NCBI RefSeq assembly: GCF_000308835.1
Contig: NZ_BAGN01000044.1
Location: forward strand, 1-32,764
Reading direction: 5' to 3'
Length of the DNA stretch: 32,764 nucleotides
Origin: Nocardia vinacea NBRC 16497
GTDB taxonomy: Bacteria > Actinomycetota > Actinomycetes > Mycobacteriales > Mycobacteriaceae
The notes under the pieces were generated by a model. The model searched no databases and was not told the DNA's origin. It saw only the letters and a program-made list of their open reading frames with translations. Each line of letters starts with the position of its first letter. Position 1 is the first letter of the stretch. Shown here one piece after another: positions 31,160-32,764 of the stretch. The position numbers and the translations under genes were made by a program.

Positions 31160-32764
31160 TCAGACGCTATAGCGGCGGTGATCGATGCCGAATTCGTCTG
31201 CGACGGTAGCGGCGAGTTCGACGTAGGCACGTTTGGTGGTCTTGTGCAGGCGGTGCAGATCGATCTCGGCACCCTCGGACAGGTGTGAGTCGTACGGAAT
31301 GATGTGCACCGCGCGGCAGCGCGACAGGAAGTATTCGCGCAGCTGCTGGATGCCGACATTCGGGGAACCCTCACGCGGCAGGTTGATCACCACGACCGCA
31401 TTGCGGACCAGATGATCGTGGCCGTGCAGGGACAACCAGTCGAGCGTCGCCGCGGCACTGCGCGCGCCATCGATCGCGGCCGAGGAGATCAGCACAAGCG
31501 AATGCGCGAGGTCGAGCACGCCGCCCATCGCCGAATGCATCAGCCCGGTACCGCAGTCGGTCAGGATGATGTTGTAGAACCGCTGCAGGATGCGGGCGAC
31601 CGCGCGGTACTCCTCGTCGTTGAACGCCTCCGATGCCGCCGGATCCCGTTCGCTGGCAAGCACTTCCAATCGGCTGGTGCCCTGCGAGGTATGCCTGCGC
31701 ACATCCGAATAGCGCTGGATCGCGGGATCCAGCAAGAGATCGCGCACGGTCGAACGGGTCTGCAGCGGCACCCGCTGCGACAGCGTGCCGAAGTCCGGAT
31801 TGGCATCGACCGCGATCACCCGGTCACCACGGATGGAGGCGAAGATCGACCCGAGACCCATTGTCGTGGTGGTTTTTCCGACACCACCCTTGAGCGAGAG
31901 CACCGCGATCCGATAGTCACCGCGCACCGGCTGCCGGATCCGTGCCACCAATTCCTGCAGCCGCAACTCCTCCGCGGACAAGCCGGGATTGATCGCGCCA
32001 CCGGAAACATGGTGCACGGCCTTGCGCCACCCTCCGCTCGGCGACTTCTTCGCACGCCGCAACGGCACGTCATCGAGCGAAGGGTGCGGCCCATGCGGAT
32101 GCTGCGGCTGATACTGACCACCCTGCTGGTACCCGGGCGGCGGCCCGGCCGGTGGTTGGCCGTACCCAGCCTGCGGATTCCCAACGGGCGCTTGCTGTCC
32201 CATCGGCCCATGCCCCTGCTGCCATTGGTCAACAGGCTGCTCACCCGGTGACTGCTGCACGAAGCCCCGCGCCGCAGGATTCTGCCACTGCTCACCCTCA
32301 GGCGCCCGCCCGATCGGCGGCTGCCCGTACCCGGGCGCACCTTGCCGTGATGGGTGATCGCCGCCGGGCACTTGGCCGGTGGGACCGCCGTGCTGCGGTG
32401 CGTGGTCGCCGGGCACCTGCCCCATGGGGCCGGACGCGCCGTGCCACGGTGCCTGGTCGCTGCCAGGCACCTGCCCCGTATGCACAGGGCCACCTTGCCA
32501 CGGTGCTTGGTCGCCGCCGGGTGCTCGGCCCGTGAGCGCGGAGTTGCCTTGCCCCGGTGTGTGATCGCTGCCGGAAGCGCGCCCGATGGGTCCGCTCTGC
32601 GACGGTGCCTGGTCATTGCCGCGAGCCTGCCCCATGGGCGCAGAGCCGTCTTGCCATGGCGCGTGGCCGCCGGGTGCTTGCCCTGACCCGGGGAGGCCTT
32701 GCCACTGTGAGCGATCGCCGCCTGGCGCTGGCCCAGCGGGCTCGCTCTGCCACGGTGCCCGGTC
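31160..32764 (-). CDS. espI: EspI-like ParA/MinD-family ATPase with repeat N-terminus (5' end outside window)
   Basis: The frame stays open from the Met at 32635 to the right edge (43 further codons), so the true start is outside. At least 190 residues of Pro/Gly/Gln-rich repeats are followed by a conserved Walker-type ATPase. The deviant Walker A is LSLKGGVGKTTTTMGLG (around 31911-31862), then VIAVDANPDFGTLSQRV, the ILTDCGTGLMHSAM switch region and VVINLPREGSPNVG. The C-terminus HIIPYDSHLSEGAEIDLHRL is typical of EspI/Rv3876-like proteins. EspI modulates ESX-1 output in mycobacteria through its nucleotide-binding site. Here it lies about 4.2 kb beyond eccC on the opposite strand. Confidence 0.85.
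   Translation of the reverse strand, partial: DRAPWQSEPAGPAPGGDRSQWQGLPGSGQAPGGHAPWQDGSAPMGQARGNDQAPSQSGPIGRASGSDHTPGQGNSALTGRAPGGDQAPWQGGPVHTGQVPGSDQAPWHGASGPMGQVPGDHAPQHGGPTGQVPGGDHPSRQGAPGYGQPPIGRAPEGEQWQNPAARGFVQQSPGEQPVDQWQQGHGPMGQQAPVGNPQAGYGQPPAGPPPGYQQGGQYQPQHPHGPHPSLDDVPLRRAKKSPSGGWRKAVHHVSGGAINPGLSAEELRLQELVARIRQPVRGDYRIAVLSLKGGVGKTTTTMGLGSIFASIRGDRVIAVDANPDFGTLSQRVPLQTRSTVRDLLLDPAIQRYSDVRRHTSQGTSRLEVLASERDPAASEAFNDEEYRAVARILQRFYNIILTDCGTGLMHSAMGGVLDLAHSLVLISSAAIDGARSAAATLDWLSLHGHDHLVRNAVVVINLPREGSPNVGIQQLREYFLSRCRAVHIIPYDSHLSEGAEIDLHRLHKTTKRAYVELAATVADEFGIDHRRYSV
32330..32764 (-). repeat. Degenerate 15-18-residue repeats in the EspI-like protein
   Basis: Eight or nine imperfect units follow the consensus D-Q-A-P-W-Q-G-G-P-x-G-Q-x-P-G-G. 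Examples are DQAPWQGGPVHTGQVPGS, DQAPWHGASGPMGQVPGD and DRSQWQGLPGSGQAPGG. Unit length varies (about 45-54 bp). The array continues beyond the window edge. Confidence 0.8.

Overview
This window is high-GC actinobacterial DNA, most likely from the Mycobacteriales and probably Nocardia or a close relative. Reasons: many GTG/TTG starts, strong GC bias at third codon positions, a complete type VII secretion (ESX) locus with short PE and PPE proteins, EspG chaperones and an uninterrupted EccC, plus DUF4254 proteins and Imm/YezG-like proteins of the kind I associate with nocardiae. The genus is an inference from gene content.

Layout. Left edge (2-907): the 3' end of a protein with a proline/threonine hexapeptide repeat. 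Next come a secreted lipoprotein with an HNH-like motif (1102-1755) and two paralogous multidomain proteins with a YezG/DUF600-like immunity fold (1928-3565 and 4829-6100). These flank a reverse-strand OmpR-type response regulator (3562-4227) with no sensor kinase beside it, and a doubtful small membrane ORF.

The ESX substrate and chaperone module runs rightwards from 6354 to 14268. It holds a large coiled-coil candidate substrate, EspG, two small YbaB/EspH-like proteins, an EspC-family protein with an EspA-like Gly/Ala-rich partner, a PE/PPE pair followed by a second EspG, and an EsxB/EsxA-like WXG100 pair. A strong bidirectional hairpin terminator closes it.

The ESX machine follows: eccE (-), eccB (+), eccA (-), then the eccD-mycP-eccC operon (+). 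Together these encode every known membrane and ATPase component. EccB, EccC, EccD and EccE form the inner-membrane pore complex, MycP is the mycosin protease, and EccA is the cytosolic AAA+ ATPase expected to act on EspG-substrate complexes. A tandem array of four 34-bp palindrome-containing repeats lies between the divergent eccE and eccB.

The right part (26970-31158) is a regulatory and metabolic insert: a GNAT acetyltransferase with its GntR/UTRA regulator, two DUF4254 paralogues facing each other across a perfect hairpin, a VOC-family protein and a GlxA-type AraC regulator. An EspI-like ParA/MinD ATPase with a long degenerate Pro/Gly/Gln repeat region then runs off the right edge on the minus strand, displaced about 4.2 kb from the rest of the ESX locus.

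No tRNA, rRNA, CRISPR array, transposase or prophage gene was seen.
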